Program-made: the position numbers and the translations under genes
NCBI RefSeq assembly: GCF_910589235.1
Contig: NC_060971.1
Location: forward strand, 5,352,826 to 5,416,825
DNA: 64,000 nucleotides
Source of the DNA: Vespa crabro
Taxonomy: Eukaryota > Arthropoda > Insecta > Hymenoptera > Vespidae
Direction: 5' to 3'
The notes under the pieces: generated by a model
What the model was told of the DNA's origin: nothing
Seen by the model: only the letters and a program-made list of their open reading frames with translations
Databases searched by the model: none
Shown: positions 37,605 to 50,282 of the stretch, piece after piece
Layout of the letters: each line of letters starts with the position of its first letter
How positions within the stretch are numbered: position 1 is the first letter of the stretch

Positions 37605-39276
37605 AAGGACGCACGGGATACAAACTGATCCTGTATTTAAGATTGAATGAATAAATCCTTTTTTTGTTGATGATGGAAAACAGTTCATTTTGAATATTTC
37701 CGCCTTTCTATTTGTCGATTCCCTAGAACTTTATGAATCTGTCCACCTAAAGATGGCACTAGTTCGTAATAGTTTGGGACTTCTGTCGTTGACAACACAC
37801 TATATAGAAAGAAACTTTACACATCAAGTAACAATTGTGACATATTTATTTATTATTGTTGCTGTACAGCGTGTATAATCAGATTATGACTTCCAGGAGT
37901 TATGGCTGTGGTCTATAAAAGAGTCGAAGAAATAATAAATGATTTCTCTTGTGTTTCCGGGTTCTTTGTCGTCTTTGTTGTTCTTGGTTCTTTTGTTGTC
38001 TTTAAATTAATTTGATTCGTTTCCCGCGTATATTTTTAATGGCGCCATGGCGTGTTAGTTATGTGTCTTGCCGAAAGAGGCATTATATTTGCGACGAGTT
38101 TGCCACAGGTTCTTATAACAATTTATTATTTATGTTTGAGTATTTGAATTTTCGTTCATTATATAAGTAAACATTAAATTGTAATCAGATTACAAATTTT
38201 TTTAACAGTATATATTTTAATATGTGATGACATTTTTATATAATTATATAAAAGTATCTCATTAGGTATTGTTAACACATTTGAAATACTGATGCATCTG
38301 TATTCTAATCATGGTGACTTTCAATTTTTGCGGAATATTAATCGAATACTTATTTAGAGAGCTATTTATATTTAATGTATATTACGAAATTGTATCGGCA
38401 TTAATATTAGAATGTCTATTCCTCATATACTTGTTTCATATATATAGAAGTTACATCAAGTATTTGCAGTTCGATGTCGACTGCTGTTTAAACCGGATTA
38501 AAAGAACAATAAATCTTTTAATTAAAGATAAGGTAATATTACTTTAAATTTCATATGAATTTCGGTGCTACGAAAATATGTAATTTCTTATAAAATTTCA
38601 AATGTTAATAGACAGCTAGAATGTCTTATAATATTATTTCATTAAAATCAGAAAATTATATTTTTATTTATGTTAGATAAATATATAAAGTTTATTAATT
38701 TGCGATTGCCTTTTATATTAACGAAAATGGTGTTTCCAACTTAAATTTTCATCAGAATAAAATTCGTAAGTACGTAAAATATTATTTAAATTTCTGGGTA
38801 TGATGAATTTTTGGAAAAACAGTAAAAAATTATGGCTTCCAGAGTATCACAAAAATTTATTGAAAAAGACATTTGAAACGGTATACTTAAAATTTTTTAA
38901 TTATATAAAGGCATTCTTTTTCAATAATAAATACAATTACTTTTGTTCTGCGTTAATAATCATAGAAAAATAATTTGGAATTAATTCAAATCCAAATACC
39001 CGAATATATATGAGAACAATAAATATATAACTAAATCCACTTTCATGAGCACCGATTCATAGATGCATAGAGAAGTGCATCTTATATTCATTTTTTCATT
39101 TTATTTGTCAATTTACTTCTAAGATTGGTTGTTATTATTTTTTATCATATGATTATTATTATTAAATCGAAATTTGTACATAAATCCGTGTGTTAATGTT
39201 TTTTTACCTATAATAATATTAATTTTTGATTTCATATAAAATTATTTTCTTTCTACTTCATAAAAAATAGAATCTA
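37605..39276. other. Intergenic part of the reductase unit (first)
   Basis: Contains the polyadenylation signal for copy 1 (37650-37655) and about 1.6 kb of AT-rich flank nearly identical to 42146-43804. A 78-codon frame at 38311 is broken in the second copy of the flank, so I do not treat it as a gene. The 3' end should contain the copy 2 promoter. Confidence 0.7.
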
Positions 39277-42145
39277 ATGATGACTTCGTTGGACGCCCAA
39301 AGATGTCCTGAAAGGAACATGTTTTCTACGGTAGAAGAATCGAATTATTGTAATCAAGAAAGCGAAGTTTCTGAGTTTTTCTCTGGACGAAAAATACTGA
39401 TAACAGGAGGTTCTGGATTTTTGGGACGACTTATACTCGAAAAACTTTTGAGGTAAAATCGATCGCACTTTTATTTTCCTATCGAAGTAATATCTCTCCG
39501 ATTACATCATTTTGGCGTTCTCTATTTTTCGAATTTATCGTTAGGTTTATGAATATTTATTAAATGGCCTTTCATGACCAATATAATTAATTCATTACTA
39601 AATAATTTGTATAGACGATATACTTTTTATTTTTCCATGAGCAAGTCATTGTGCAACATTATATTTTTTTTTCGTATATCATTTCGATTATGGACTAGTA
39701 CCGTTTTTTTTTTTTTTAACGAATTCAAGATTAATTAGTGATGCAACGATTGAATATATATATATTTGCATTTTCGCATAAGTACTTTGTAAACTCGTAA
39801 AGAATTTTCATGATCTCGGATACTAATAGTAGAATGATTTCGTATCCAAGGTCAAACATAAGATATCTATTTTCCTCTTAAATATCTGCTTCGATGAAAA
39901 AGGAAATATTAAGGATATCTCTTAACAGATATACGTTTTTACTGTACCCTTTTATTATTTCTTAATTATCTATTTTTTCTGTGTTCCTCAACTATCCCAC
40001 AAATTTATACACCCTCGAACACCGACTCCGATGTATTATTTTTACATGGATTTATTTTACATGAGAAAGTTTATATGAACGCATTGTTAAAATTTGTAGA
40101 TCATGTCCAAAAATTGATAGGATTTATTTATTGATGAGAGGAAAGAAACAGAAGGACATGCAGACTCGATTTAAGGAATATTTTAACGATATCGTGAGTA
40201 GCGTTGCAAATTTTTTATGGCCTATTTTGATATTGTAAATAAAATCGCAAATATTGTGCGATGTGTATTTTGTTATTTAGATTTTCGAAAGATTGAAGGG
40301 AGAACAGAAAGATGTCGAAAAGAAGATCGTTTTAATAGAAAGCGATATGAGAGAATTGAATTTAGGAATGTCAGAAAAAGACAGAGAACGTATTAAAGAT
40401 ACCGAAGTGATTTTTCACTGCGCAGCATCGGTACGTTTCAATGATACACTTCGTTTCATAATTAATGTAAACGTCAGAGGAACGAGGGATCTCCTTTTGC
40501 TTGCACGAGAGATGCCGAATTTGAAGGTACGTTCTTCTATTTAGACGAATCGCATATACATTCGCGTATCGAATCGGAAAGGAATCAATTTATTTATACA
40601 TTAACTTTACGTGAACGTTTATCGTTACAATACATTTTACTATTGATACAATACATTTTAGGTTTTTACCTATGTATCAACGGCATTTTCGCAATGCATT
40701 TATGAAAGGATCGAAGAGAAATGTTACAATCCACCGTTAAAGACTGACGATATAATAAAATTGACGGAGATTTTGAACGAGGAACAATTGAACTTTATCA
40801 CGCCAGAGTAATGTGTCGAGATCACACTCGCTCATTTTTCCTTTATTCAGACTCGATCATCATAATCATTTATGTTGCAGATTACTCGGTAAATGGCCCA
40901 ACACTTACACTTACTCAAAAGCAATTTCTGAAGACACTGTACGGCAATATTCAAGAGGATTCCCGACTTGCATCGTTCGTCCATCCTCTGTTTTGGCAAC
41001 GGAAAAAGATCCGATTGCCGGTTGGATAAATAATTTCTACGGTTTCACTGCCGCCTTGGTGGGTGGCGCTATTGGTGTTTTTCATGTAATGAATGTTGAT
41101 CTGAAGTTAGTACACGACATCATTCCCGCTGATTATGCAGTCAACAATATCATCGTGTCGACATGGGATACCGCGAAAAATAGGTGCCTTCTTTTTTCTT
41201 TCATGCATAATTTTAAAAAGATAAGTTTAATTCAACTTTTCATATAGCACTTGTAACGAATTAAAAAATAACTTTTATCGTAGATCTATATCACCGGTTA
41301 TTACTAATTTCGATAAAGATGACAAGTCCTCAACAGTTGACGCGGAAGAGATTCCAATTTATAATATCGTCTCATGTGTTCAAAATCCAATGACTTGGAA
41401 TTACTGTATATCCAAAAGTGCAGAAATGGCTGATGTTATACCGTACAGTAAATCCTTGTGGTACCCCTTTTTTTTACAATTGCCAAATAAATACTTTGTC
41501 TATTTGTGCATAATTTTATTTCACTGGATACCAGGATTCATAGTCGATTCATTAGCTCTTCTCGTCGGACGGAAACCTAGGTAATACTGGTCGATATCAA
41601 TATAATTCAACTGACGATGAAGTACATCATTATGATTGAAATGCAACCTCTCTTTCAGGTTATTAAATATTTATAGAAAGGTTCATAAAATGTCTAATGT
41701 AATGAATTTCTTTGCAACGCATCAATGGGAATTCACTAATGATAATGTTTCGAAGCTATGGAATAAATTATCTGTTGTCGATAAGAATAAATTCTTCTTT
41801 AATATTAGCGATCTCGACTGGGATTCTTATTTATTAACGTATTGCAAAGGAGTTCGAGTATTTCTGATGAATGATCCTTTGGAGACGGTAAATGATGCTA
41901 AAATTTTGTATAAAAGGTAAATGTATTACTAATTTTTATCTTTTATATTTTCACTTGTTTTCCATTGTTTTTTAAACAATTTTCATTGTTTGTTTAAGAT
42001 TGAATCTTCATATTTATCATTTAACAATTTCAGATTGCGAATAATTCATTATACGACGGGAATTGTGCTGTTAATTTTGTTACTTTGGGGTTTTTACTTG
42101 TTATTACAGTTTCTTTATTTTCTTTCTGAGGAATTAAAAGCATGA
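39277..42145 (+). CDS. Fatty acyl-CoA reductase, intact copy 2
   Basis: Eight exons give 543 residues: 39277-39452, 40100-40193, 40281-40526, 40662-40807, 40881-41183, 41284-41580, 41659-41916, 42034-42145 (TGA). The NAD(P)-binding motif TGGSGFLG lies at residues 43-50 and the catalytic Y-x3-K at Tyr230/Lys234 (YTYSK). The FAR C-terminal domain includes KFFFNISDLDWDSYLLTYC, and a C-terminal hydrophobic helix (GIVLLILLLWGFYLLL) should anchor the enzyme in the ER or peroxisome membrane. The family reduces fatty acyl-CoA to fatty alcohols for waxes, cuticular lipids or pheromones; the substrate here is unknown. Two adjacent ATGs occur (39277, 39280). An acceptor-like AAATAG before 39271 suggests a 5' UTR intron. 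A polyadenylation signal lies at 42191-42196. Confidence 0.92.
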
Positions 42146-43804
42146 AAGGACGCACGGGATACAAACTGATCCTGTATTTAAGATTGAATCAATAAATCCT
42201 TTTTTTGTTGATGGTGGAAAACAGTTCATTTTGAATATTTCCGCCTTTCTATTTGTCGATTCCCTAGAACTTTATGAATCTGTCCACCTAAAGATGGCAC
42301 TAGTTCGTAATAGTTTGGGACTTCTGTCGTTGACAACACACTATATAGAAAGAAACTTTGCACATCAAATAACAATTGTGACGTATTTATTTAGTATTGT
42401 TGCTGTACAGCGTGTATAATCAGATTATGACTTCCAGGAGCTATGGATGTGGTCTATAAAAGGGTCGGAGAAATAATAAATGATTTCTCTTGTGTTTCCC
42501 TGGTCTTTGTCGTCTTTGTTGTTTTTGGTTCTTTTGTTATCTTTAATTTAATTTGATACGTTTTCCGCGGCCCCATGACGTGTTAGTTATGTGTCTTGCC
42601 GAAGGAGGCATTATATTTGCGACGAGTTTGCCACAGGTTCTTATAAGAATTTATTATTATGTATGAGTATTTGAATTTTCGTTCATTATATAAGTTAACA
42701 TTAAATTGTAATCAGATTACAAATTTTTTTAATAATATATATTTTAATATGTGATGACATTTTTATATAATTATATAAAAGTATCTCATTAGGTATTGTT
42801 AACACTTTTGAAATACTGATGCTTCTGTATTCTAATCATGGTGACTTTCAATTTTTGCGGAATAATAATCGAATACTTATTTAGAGAGCTATTTATATTT
42901 AATGTACATTACGAAATTGTACCGGCATTAATATTACAATGACCATTCCTCATATACTTGTTTCATATATATAGGAGTTACGTCAAGTATTTGCAGTTCG
43001 ATGTCGACCGCTGTTTAAACCGGATTAAAAGAACAATAAATCTTTTAATTAAAGATAAGGTAATATTACTTTAAAATTCATATGAATTTCGGTGCTACGA
43101 AAATATGTAATTTCTTATAAAATTTCAAATTTTAATAGACAGCTAGAATGTCATATAATATTATTTCATTAAAATCAGAAAATTATATTTTTATTTATGT
43201 TAGTTAAATATATAAAGTTTATTAATTTGCGATTGCCTTTTATATTAACGAAAATGGTGTTTCCAACTTAAATTTTCATCAGAATAAAATTCGAAAGTAC
43301 GTAAAATATTATTTAAATTTCTGGGTTTGATGAATTTTTGGAATTACAGTAAAATATTATGGCTTCCGGAGTATCACAAAAATTTATTGATAAAGACATT
43401 TGAAACGGTATTCTTAAAATTTTTTAATTATATAAAGGCATTCTTTTTCAATAATAAATACAATTACTTTTGTTCTGCGTTAATAATCATAGAAAAATAA
43501 TTTGGAATTAATTCAAATCCAAATACCCGAATATATCTGAGAACAATAAATATATAACTAAATCCACTTTCAGGAGCACCGATTCATGGATGCATAGAGA
43601 AGTGCATCTTATATTCATTTTTTCATTTTATTTGTCAATTTACTTCTAAGATTGGTTGTTATTATTTTTTATCATATGATTATTATTATTAAATCGAAAT
43701 TTGTACATAAATCCGTATATTAATGTTTTTTTTGCATATAAATATATTAATTTTTGATTTCATATAAAATTATTTTCTTTCTACTTCATAAAAAATAGAA
43801 TCTA
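42146..43804. other. Intergenic part of the reductase unit (second)
   Basis: Near-identical to 37605-39276, with scattered substitutions and small indels. It should contain the copy 3 promoter at its right end. No gene seen. Confidence 0.7.
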
Positions 43805-46677
43805 ATGATGACTTCGTTGGACGCCCAAAGATGTCCGGAAAGGAACATGTTTTCTACGGTAGAAGAATCGAATTATTGTAATCAAGAAAGCGAAGTTTCT
43901 GAGTTTTTCTCTGGACGAAAAATACTGATAACAGGAGGTTCTGGATTTTTGGGACGACTTATACTCGAAAAACTTTTGAGGTAAAATCGATCGCACTTTT
44001 ATTTTCCTATCGCAGTAATATCTCTCCGATTACATCATTTTGGCGTTCTCTATTTTTCGAATTTATCGTTAGGTTTATGAATATTTATTAAATGGCCTTT
44101 CATGACCAATATAATTAATTCATTACTGTATCATATGTATAGGCGACATTCTTTTTATTTTTCCATGTGCAAGTCTTTTAGCAACATTATATTTTTTTTT
44201 CGTATATCATTTCGATTATGGACTAGTACCGTTTTTTTTTTTTTTTTTTTAACGAATTCAAGATTAATTAGTGATGCAACGATTGAATATATATATATTT
44301 GCATTTTCGCATAAGTACTTTGTAAACTCGTAAAGAATTTTCATGATCTCGGATACTAATAGTAGAATGATTTCGTATCCAAGGTCAAACATAAGATATC
44401 TATTTTCCTCTTAAATATCTGCTTCGATGAAAAAGGAAATATTAAGGATATCTCTTAACAGATATACGTTTTTACTGTACCCTTTTATTATTTCTTAATT
44501 ATCTATTTTTTCTGTGTTCCTCAACTATCCCACAAATTTATACACCCTCGAACACCGACTCCGATGTATTATTTTTACATGGATTTATTTTACATGAGAA
44601 AGTTTATATGAACGCATTGTTAAAATTTGTAGATCATGTCCAAAAATTGATAGGATTTATTTATTGATGAGAGGAAAGAAACAGAAGGACATGCAGACTC
44701 GATTTAAGGAATATTTTAACGATATCGTGAGTAGCGTTGCAAATTTTTTATGGCCTATTTTGATATTGTAAATAAAATCGCAAATATTGTGCGATGTGTA
44801 TTTTGTTATTTAGATTTTCGAAAGATTGAAGGGAGAACAGAAAGATGTCGAAAAGAAGATCGTTTTAATAGAAAGCGATATGAGAGAATTGAATTTAGGA
44901 ATGTCAGAAAAAGACAGAGAACGTATTAAAGATACCGAAGTGATTTTTCACTGCGCAGCATCGGTACGTTTCAATGATACACTTCGTTTCATAATTAATG
45001 TAAACGTCAGAGGAACGAGGGATCTCCTTTTGCTTGCACGAGAGATGCCGAATTTGAAGGTACGTTCTTCTATTTAGACGAATCGCATATACATTCGCGT
45101 ATCGAATCGGAAAGGAATCAATTTATTTATACATTAACTTTACGTGAACGTTTATCGTTACAATACATTTTACTATTGATGCAATACGATTTTAGGCTTT
45201 TACCTATGTATCAACGGCATTTTCGCAATGCATTTATGAAAGAATCGAAGAGAAATGTTACAATCCACCGTTAAAGACTGACGATATAATAAAATTGACG
45301 GAGATTTTGAACGAGGATCAATTGAACTTTATCACGCCAGAGTAATGTGTCGAGATCACACTCGCTCATTTTTCCTTTATTCAGACTCGATCATCATAAT
45401 CATTTATGTTGCAGATTACTCGGTAAATGGCCCAACACTTACACTTACTCAAAAGCAATTTCTGAAGACACTGTACGGCAATATTCAAGAGGATTCCCGA
45501 CTTGCATCGTTCGTCCATCCTCTGTTTTGGCAACGGAAAAAGATCCGATTGCCGGTTGGATAAATAATCTCTACGGTTTTACTGGCGTCGTATTAGGTAT
45601 TGGTTTGGGTATCATACGTGTATTTAATTTAGATAGGACATTAGTACACGACATCATTCCCGCTGATTATGTAGTCAACAATATCATCGTGTCAACATGG
45701 GACACCGCGAAAAAAAGGTGCGATCTCTTTTCTTTCTTTTTTGATTTATTTCAAAAAGAAAAGTTTAATTCTACATTTTGCATACTATTTACAACAAATT
45801 AAATAATAATTTTTATCGTAGATCTATATCACCGGTTATTACTAATTTCGATAAAGATGACAAGTCCTTAACAGTTGACGCGGAAGAGATTCCAGTTTAT
45901 AATGTCGTCTCCTATGTTCAAAATCCAATGATTTGGAATTACTGTATATTAAAATTATTGGAAATTGCTTCTATTACACCATTTAGAAAATGCTTGTGGT
46001 ACCCCTTTTTTTTATCATTGACAAATGAATACTTTTTCTATTTATGCATAATTTTATTTCACTGGATACCAGGATTCATAGTCGATTCATTAGCTCTTCT
46101 CGTCGGACGAAAACCTAGGTAACACTGGTCGATATCTACATAATTCAAGTGACGATGAAGTACATCATTATGATTGAAACGCAACCTCTATTTCAGGTTA
46201 TTAAATATTTATAGAAAGGTTCATAAAGTGACTAAAGTAATGAAATTCTTTGTAACGCATCAATGGGAATACACTAATGATAATGTTTTGAAGCTATGGA
46301 ATAAACTATCTGTTGTCGATAAGAATAAATTCTTCTTTAATATTAGCGATCTCGACTGGGATTCTTATTTATTAACGTATTGCAAAGGAATTCGAGTATT
46401 TCTGCTGAATGATCCTTTGGAGACGGTAAATGATGCTAAAATTTTGTATAAAAGGTAAATGTATTACTATTTTTTATCTTTTATATTTTCACTTGTTTTC
46501 CATTGTTTTTTAAACAATTTTCATTGTTTGTTTAAGATTGACTCTTCATATTTATCATTTAATAATTTCAGATTGCGAATAATTCATTATACGACGGGAA
46601 TTGTGCTGTTAATTTTGTTACTTTGGGGTCTTTACTTGTTATTACAGTTTCTTTATACATTTTTATTTTCCTTCTGA
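43805..46677 (+). CDS. Fatty acyl-CoA reductase, intact copy 3
   Basis: Same eight-exon layout as copy 2: 43805-43980, 44633-44726, 44814-45059, 45196-45341, 45415-45717, 45822-46118, 46197-46454, 46572-46677 (TGA); 541 residues. TGGSGFLG and YTYSK (Tyr230, Lys234) are intact. Exons 1-4 and the first half of exon 5 are almost identical to copy 2, introns included. The second half of exon 5 (YGFTGVVLGIGLGIIRVFN against YGFTAALVGGAIGVFHVMN) and exon 6 differ strongly, and exon 7 differs at several residues (KVTKVMKFFVTHQWEYT). The C-terminus ends FLYTFLFSF instead of FLYFLSEELKA. The diverged block lies between the catalytic region and the C-terminal domain, so a change of substrate range is possible but unproven. 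A polyadenylation signal lies at 46739-46744. Confidence 0.92.
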
Positions 46678-47672
46678 GGAATTAAAATCATGAATGGACG
46701 CACGGGATACAAACTGATCCGCAATTTAAGATTGAATGAATAAATATTTTTTTTGGTGTTGGTGAAAAACACTTATTTTTGAATTTTTCCGCCTTTTCAT
46801 TTATGGACCATTCATTCTTTACTTTATGAATCTGTGTATTGAAAGATGTGAAATTTAGGAGTGGTTCGCTTATCTATATATTATTTATGGATCGCTTTTT
46901 TTATTTTATCTATCACATAATTTTTCTGACGAATATAGTAATCATGTTAGTTTTATATTTCATGTTAGTTATTAATATTAAAAATTCTTTAATATAATAT
47001 CTTTCGATATGCGATACCTTTTTTATATGATTCTACTAATTTAAATCTTCATTAAATTATTGCAGGAAAAAAATAAATATGCGTTATGTAAGTTATATAT
47101 ATACATATATATATACATATATAAAGTAGTAATTTTTCTTTTTCATGATACATTTTTGCGGCAAGATGATACGGAGTTTCAAAAAAGGAAAGGAAAGAAA
47201 CAAATAAATAAATAAAAGAAATAAGGACCTGTCGTCCACACAAATCGAGATGGCATTTAAGATAATTTCAGGTTTGCTTGATATCGAAGATTCCCGACGC
47301 GAACGCGTAGTTTTGCGAGAAGGAGAGAAGAGAAGAAGAACCGTGCCGTCGAGGATGATCGGAAAAAAATGATTGAACCTCTTGCGTACTTGCTACGTTC
47401 TTCGACCTATCGAGGTCGCGTGTCGCGACCTCGTCGTACGTGGCTCCATTACCTAAGACACCGCTCGTGCCTTCAGATTCCCGTACGTCGCTAAGACAGA
47501 AAGAGAAAGAGAAAAAGAGAGAGGATAGATTAGGATTCTCTTCCTCGTATACAGTACGTTTTATCGAGAGGTAACGCTTATACGATTTTCGATATTTTAG
47601 TCGACAATACTTTCCGATCAACCATTAGAATTTTCATTCGTACGAAGGAAATTTTCTTAAAAGTATTTTAAA
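46678..47672. other. Spacer after the reductase array
   Basis: The first 200 bases still resemble the unit's 3' flank (around 46820). The rest is AT-rich until about 47270, where GC content rises. A minus-strand frame at 47268-47621 has no recognisable domain. Confidence 0.5.
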
Positions 47673-47715
47673 ATCAGTCAATCAATCTGTCAGTCAGTCA
47701 GCAGTCAGTCAGTTC
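47673..47715 (+). promoter_or_regulatory. Cluster of TCAGT initiator-like motifs
   Basis: The pentamer TCAGT, the core of the arthropod initiator, occurs several times within about 45 bases, just upstream of a GC-richer, polypurine-rich region. This could be a transcription start cluster for a plus-strand gene, or simply a short tandem repeat of the tetramer AGTC. No TATA box is evident. Confidence 0.3.
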
Positions 47716-48419
47716 GGAGTTTAACATAGAACGAAGCAATTATCGAAGGAGGTGTTTTCTTAAGAAAATTTTTTGGATTTCGCGATAGTATTCGAACGTA
47801 GGCGTCTTTGTCTTCGTTAGACAACGGTTCTGTTTCTCCAAGGCGTGGCCATTGATTTGTCTACATCCCGGTCACACCGTAGAAAAAGCGTTGGGTCGAT
47901 TCCGCTACGAAAGTCTTGGATAGTGACACCCACATCTACGGCCTTCGGCGATCGATCGATCTAGAGAGAGAGGGAGAGAGAGAGAGAGAGAGAGATTCTT
48001 TGTTCCTTCGTCATCGAACATCACTATTCGATCTCTCGCTGCTTTTTCAACTGTTCTCTTATATTCTATATCTATATTCCTTCGACGTTTTCGTTGGTGT
48101 AGATTTGTATCTCGAAAAGTTATATCCTTCAAAGGGAGGAAAAAAAGGACAAGAAAAACAAAAAAAAAGAAGAGAAAAAACGAAAAAAGTAACAAAAAAG
48201 AAAAAATAACGAATATTCGCAGGCCATGCCAGTCGCGTTGTCAGTCGCGAGACGGACGCTCTCAGGGACAGACAGGAAATCAACCGTCAGAATGACGTCC
48301 GTACATCGTCGGCACTCGCGATGCACTCAATTTAAAAGTTCCACGCTCGGATATACCGACAGCTTGTCGGAACTTTTACAGAACGAATGCCAGAATAAGG
48401 AAGAAGGTTGCATAGCTAG

Positions 48420-48462
48420 ATAGGATAGGATAGGATAGGATAGGATAGGTAGGTAGGTAGGT
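48420..48462. repeat. (GGATA)n followed by (GGTA)n repeat
   Basis: Six pentamers GGATA grade into tetramers GGTA, a clear example of repeat-unit slippage. Confidence 0.9.
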
Positions 48463-49096
48463 ATTCGATAAAAACGCCGCAATGCGCGAACATTATCTTT
48501 CAGCCGTTGAAATAAACGATTCCGTAGGTGAACTTATTCGGCCATGTAAATATACGAATGAAATTGCTATATTGATTTGTTCTTTTTCTTTCTTTTCTCA
48601 TTTTTTTTTTTATTTTCCTTTTCTCTCCTTTCGTATTTTTCCCTCTCTTTTTCTTCACTCTTCGACTTACACGATTTATTCTTTCGATTGGTAATACGAA
48701 AAAAAAAAAAGAAAAAACACTTTTTCTGGAATAGTTCGATGAGACGATCGATTGGACAAAAAGGGAAAAACCCGACGTCGCCGCCACCGGCTACGGTCGG
48801 TGTTGGCTGTAATAAGAAGACGAAGAGAAATACGGGAGGGCCGATACACGGGCGAACGGCCTCGCGCACCGTCGAGGAGAGTTATACGGAGGATCTCGTG
48901 AACCAACCGGCGATCGAGGAAGGCAGTGCACGCCCGGCCGCCGAGACGAGTGGATGGTTGTAGCTCGTGCTCTGAAACGTAGAATAGACAGATCGTGTAT
49001 ATAGAAGCTTTTCACACAAAAAGGAGGAAAGACAGAAAAAAAAGAAACGAACTGTCAATATTCCTAGGTAGATAAAATTATATAGAGAGCGAATGA

Positions 49097-49116
49097 CAGA
49101 GAGAGAGGGAGAGAGG

Positions 49117-49165
<49 letters not shown>

Positions 49166-49195
49166 TGAATGCAGTGATTTTCTTTAGGGATAGGA

Positions 49196-49244
<49 letters not shown>

Positions 49245-49266
49245 AGAAAGATAGATAGATAGACAC

Positions 49267-49300
<34 letters not shown>
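49097..49300. repeat. Three consecutive (GA)n blocks
   Basis: Blocks at about 49118-49162, 49199-49241 and 49269-49298, separated by short unique or GATA-rich segments, all with purines on the plus strand. Confidence 0.95.
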
Positions 49301-49304
<4 letters not shown>

Positions 49305-49556
49305 GGGGGGTTGGAGCGCGTGGCGATCAGCTGATCGTCGGGTGTACTGTCTCGACGGCCGTAAGAAAGAGGAAGTGGTGAATGCTCTTTGAACTCTGTT
49401 GGCAGCGGAGAGACAGAAGATGCGGTCGGAAGGTCCCCTTGGCACGTAATGTCCGCGGCGCTCGCGCCAAGAAGGAGCGCGTACGTCGAGAGAGCGTCGA
49501 CGCCGGCAGTCGGCGGTGATCGGTGCTCGAAGAGCGTCGTCGCCGGCGCGGTGCGT

Positions 49557-49585
49557 GCTGCAAGTGCTGCTGGTGCTGCTGCTGG

Positions 49586-49631
<46 letters not shown>

Positions 49632-49803
49632 AGTGGTGGCAGTGGTGGTGCAAGTGGTGGTGGTTGTCCTGCTGGTAGTGGTGGAGGCGGAGGTGGAGGT
49701 GGCGGAGGGAGAGGGAGAGGGGGAGGGGGAGGAAGGTGGTGGTGGTGGTGGAGAAGGAGGAGGAAGAAGAGAAGGAGGAGGAGGAGGAGGAGGAGGAGGC
49801 GGT
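49557..49803 (+). repeat. CTG triplet repeat followed by GGT/GGA purine-rich triplets
   Basis: About 20 mostly pure CTG units up to 49630, then GGT/GTG and GGA/GAG/GAA triplets to 49803. Several frames stay open across it only because the triplets lack stops. Confidence 0.9.
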
Positions 49804-49990
49804 GGAGCCACGCGAACTCGTCGGCGAGCGTTCGACGAGCCAACGCCGCCGTTCCGAAGTGCGTCGCGAGGCGTGCTACGCTTGAAATCGAAACGAGAAG
49901 ACCACCTCGACCACGAGAAACACGCTCCTCGTCGTTCTCTCTCTCTCTCTCCGCACGCTCGGACCAGAAAGAGAGTTTGGCACGCGCGAC

Positions 49991-49992
<2 letters not shown>

Positions 49993-50045
<53 letters not shown>

Positions 50046-50282
50046 CAGAAAACAGAAAACAGAGGGAGATAGAGACGCCCCGTCGAGGGCGCGCGTTCGC
50101 ACCTTCTTCTCTTCTTTACTCTTCGTCTTCGTTGTTTCCATCATCCTCGTCGAGGATCAATCGAGGATTCTTCCCTCCTTCGCGAGTCGAGGCCCGCTCG
50201 AAGGACCCTTGATCGACGGGGTCCTCGCGTACATTTTCACTAAAACCGATATCTAAACATAGACGCATAGATAGAGAGAAAG

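Larger units (their letters stand above)
35240..46860 (+). repeat. Tandem segmental duplication carrying fatty acyl-CoA reductases
   Basis: The same unit of about 4.53 kb recurs. Exon 1 lies at 39277 and 43805 (period 4528), exon 8 at 37493, 42034 and 46572 (periods 4541 and 4538), and intergenic landmarks such as 38311 and 42838 repeat at 4527. Introns and flanks are as similar as exons over long stretches, so the duplication is recent or has been homogenised. The first unit has lost its 5' half. Confidence 0.9.

Noticed and set aside
38311..38547. 78-codon hydrophobic frame between reductase copies
   Set aside because: Its counterpart in the next unit (from 42838) has an early stop, and it looks like nothing known; treated as intergenic.
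39274..39468. 64-codon minus-strand frame repeated at 43802-43996
   Set aside because: It is the antisense of reductase exon 1 and is identical in both units only because the exon is.
48882..50144. 420-codon minus-strand open frame
   Set aside because: It is translated (GA)n, CTG and GGA repeats (Ser-Leu, Pro, Ser runs) with no domain, and the opposite strand is equally open; low stop frequency in repeats explains it.
49389..50256. 227- and 246-codon plus-strand frames
   Set aside because: Alanine, glycine, leucine and arginine runs from triplet repeats; two overlapping frames are open at once, so neither is supported as coding.
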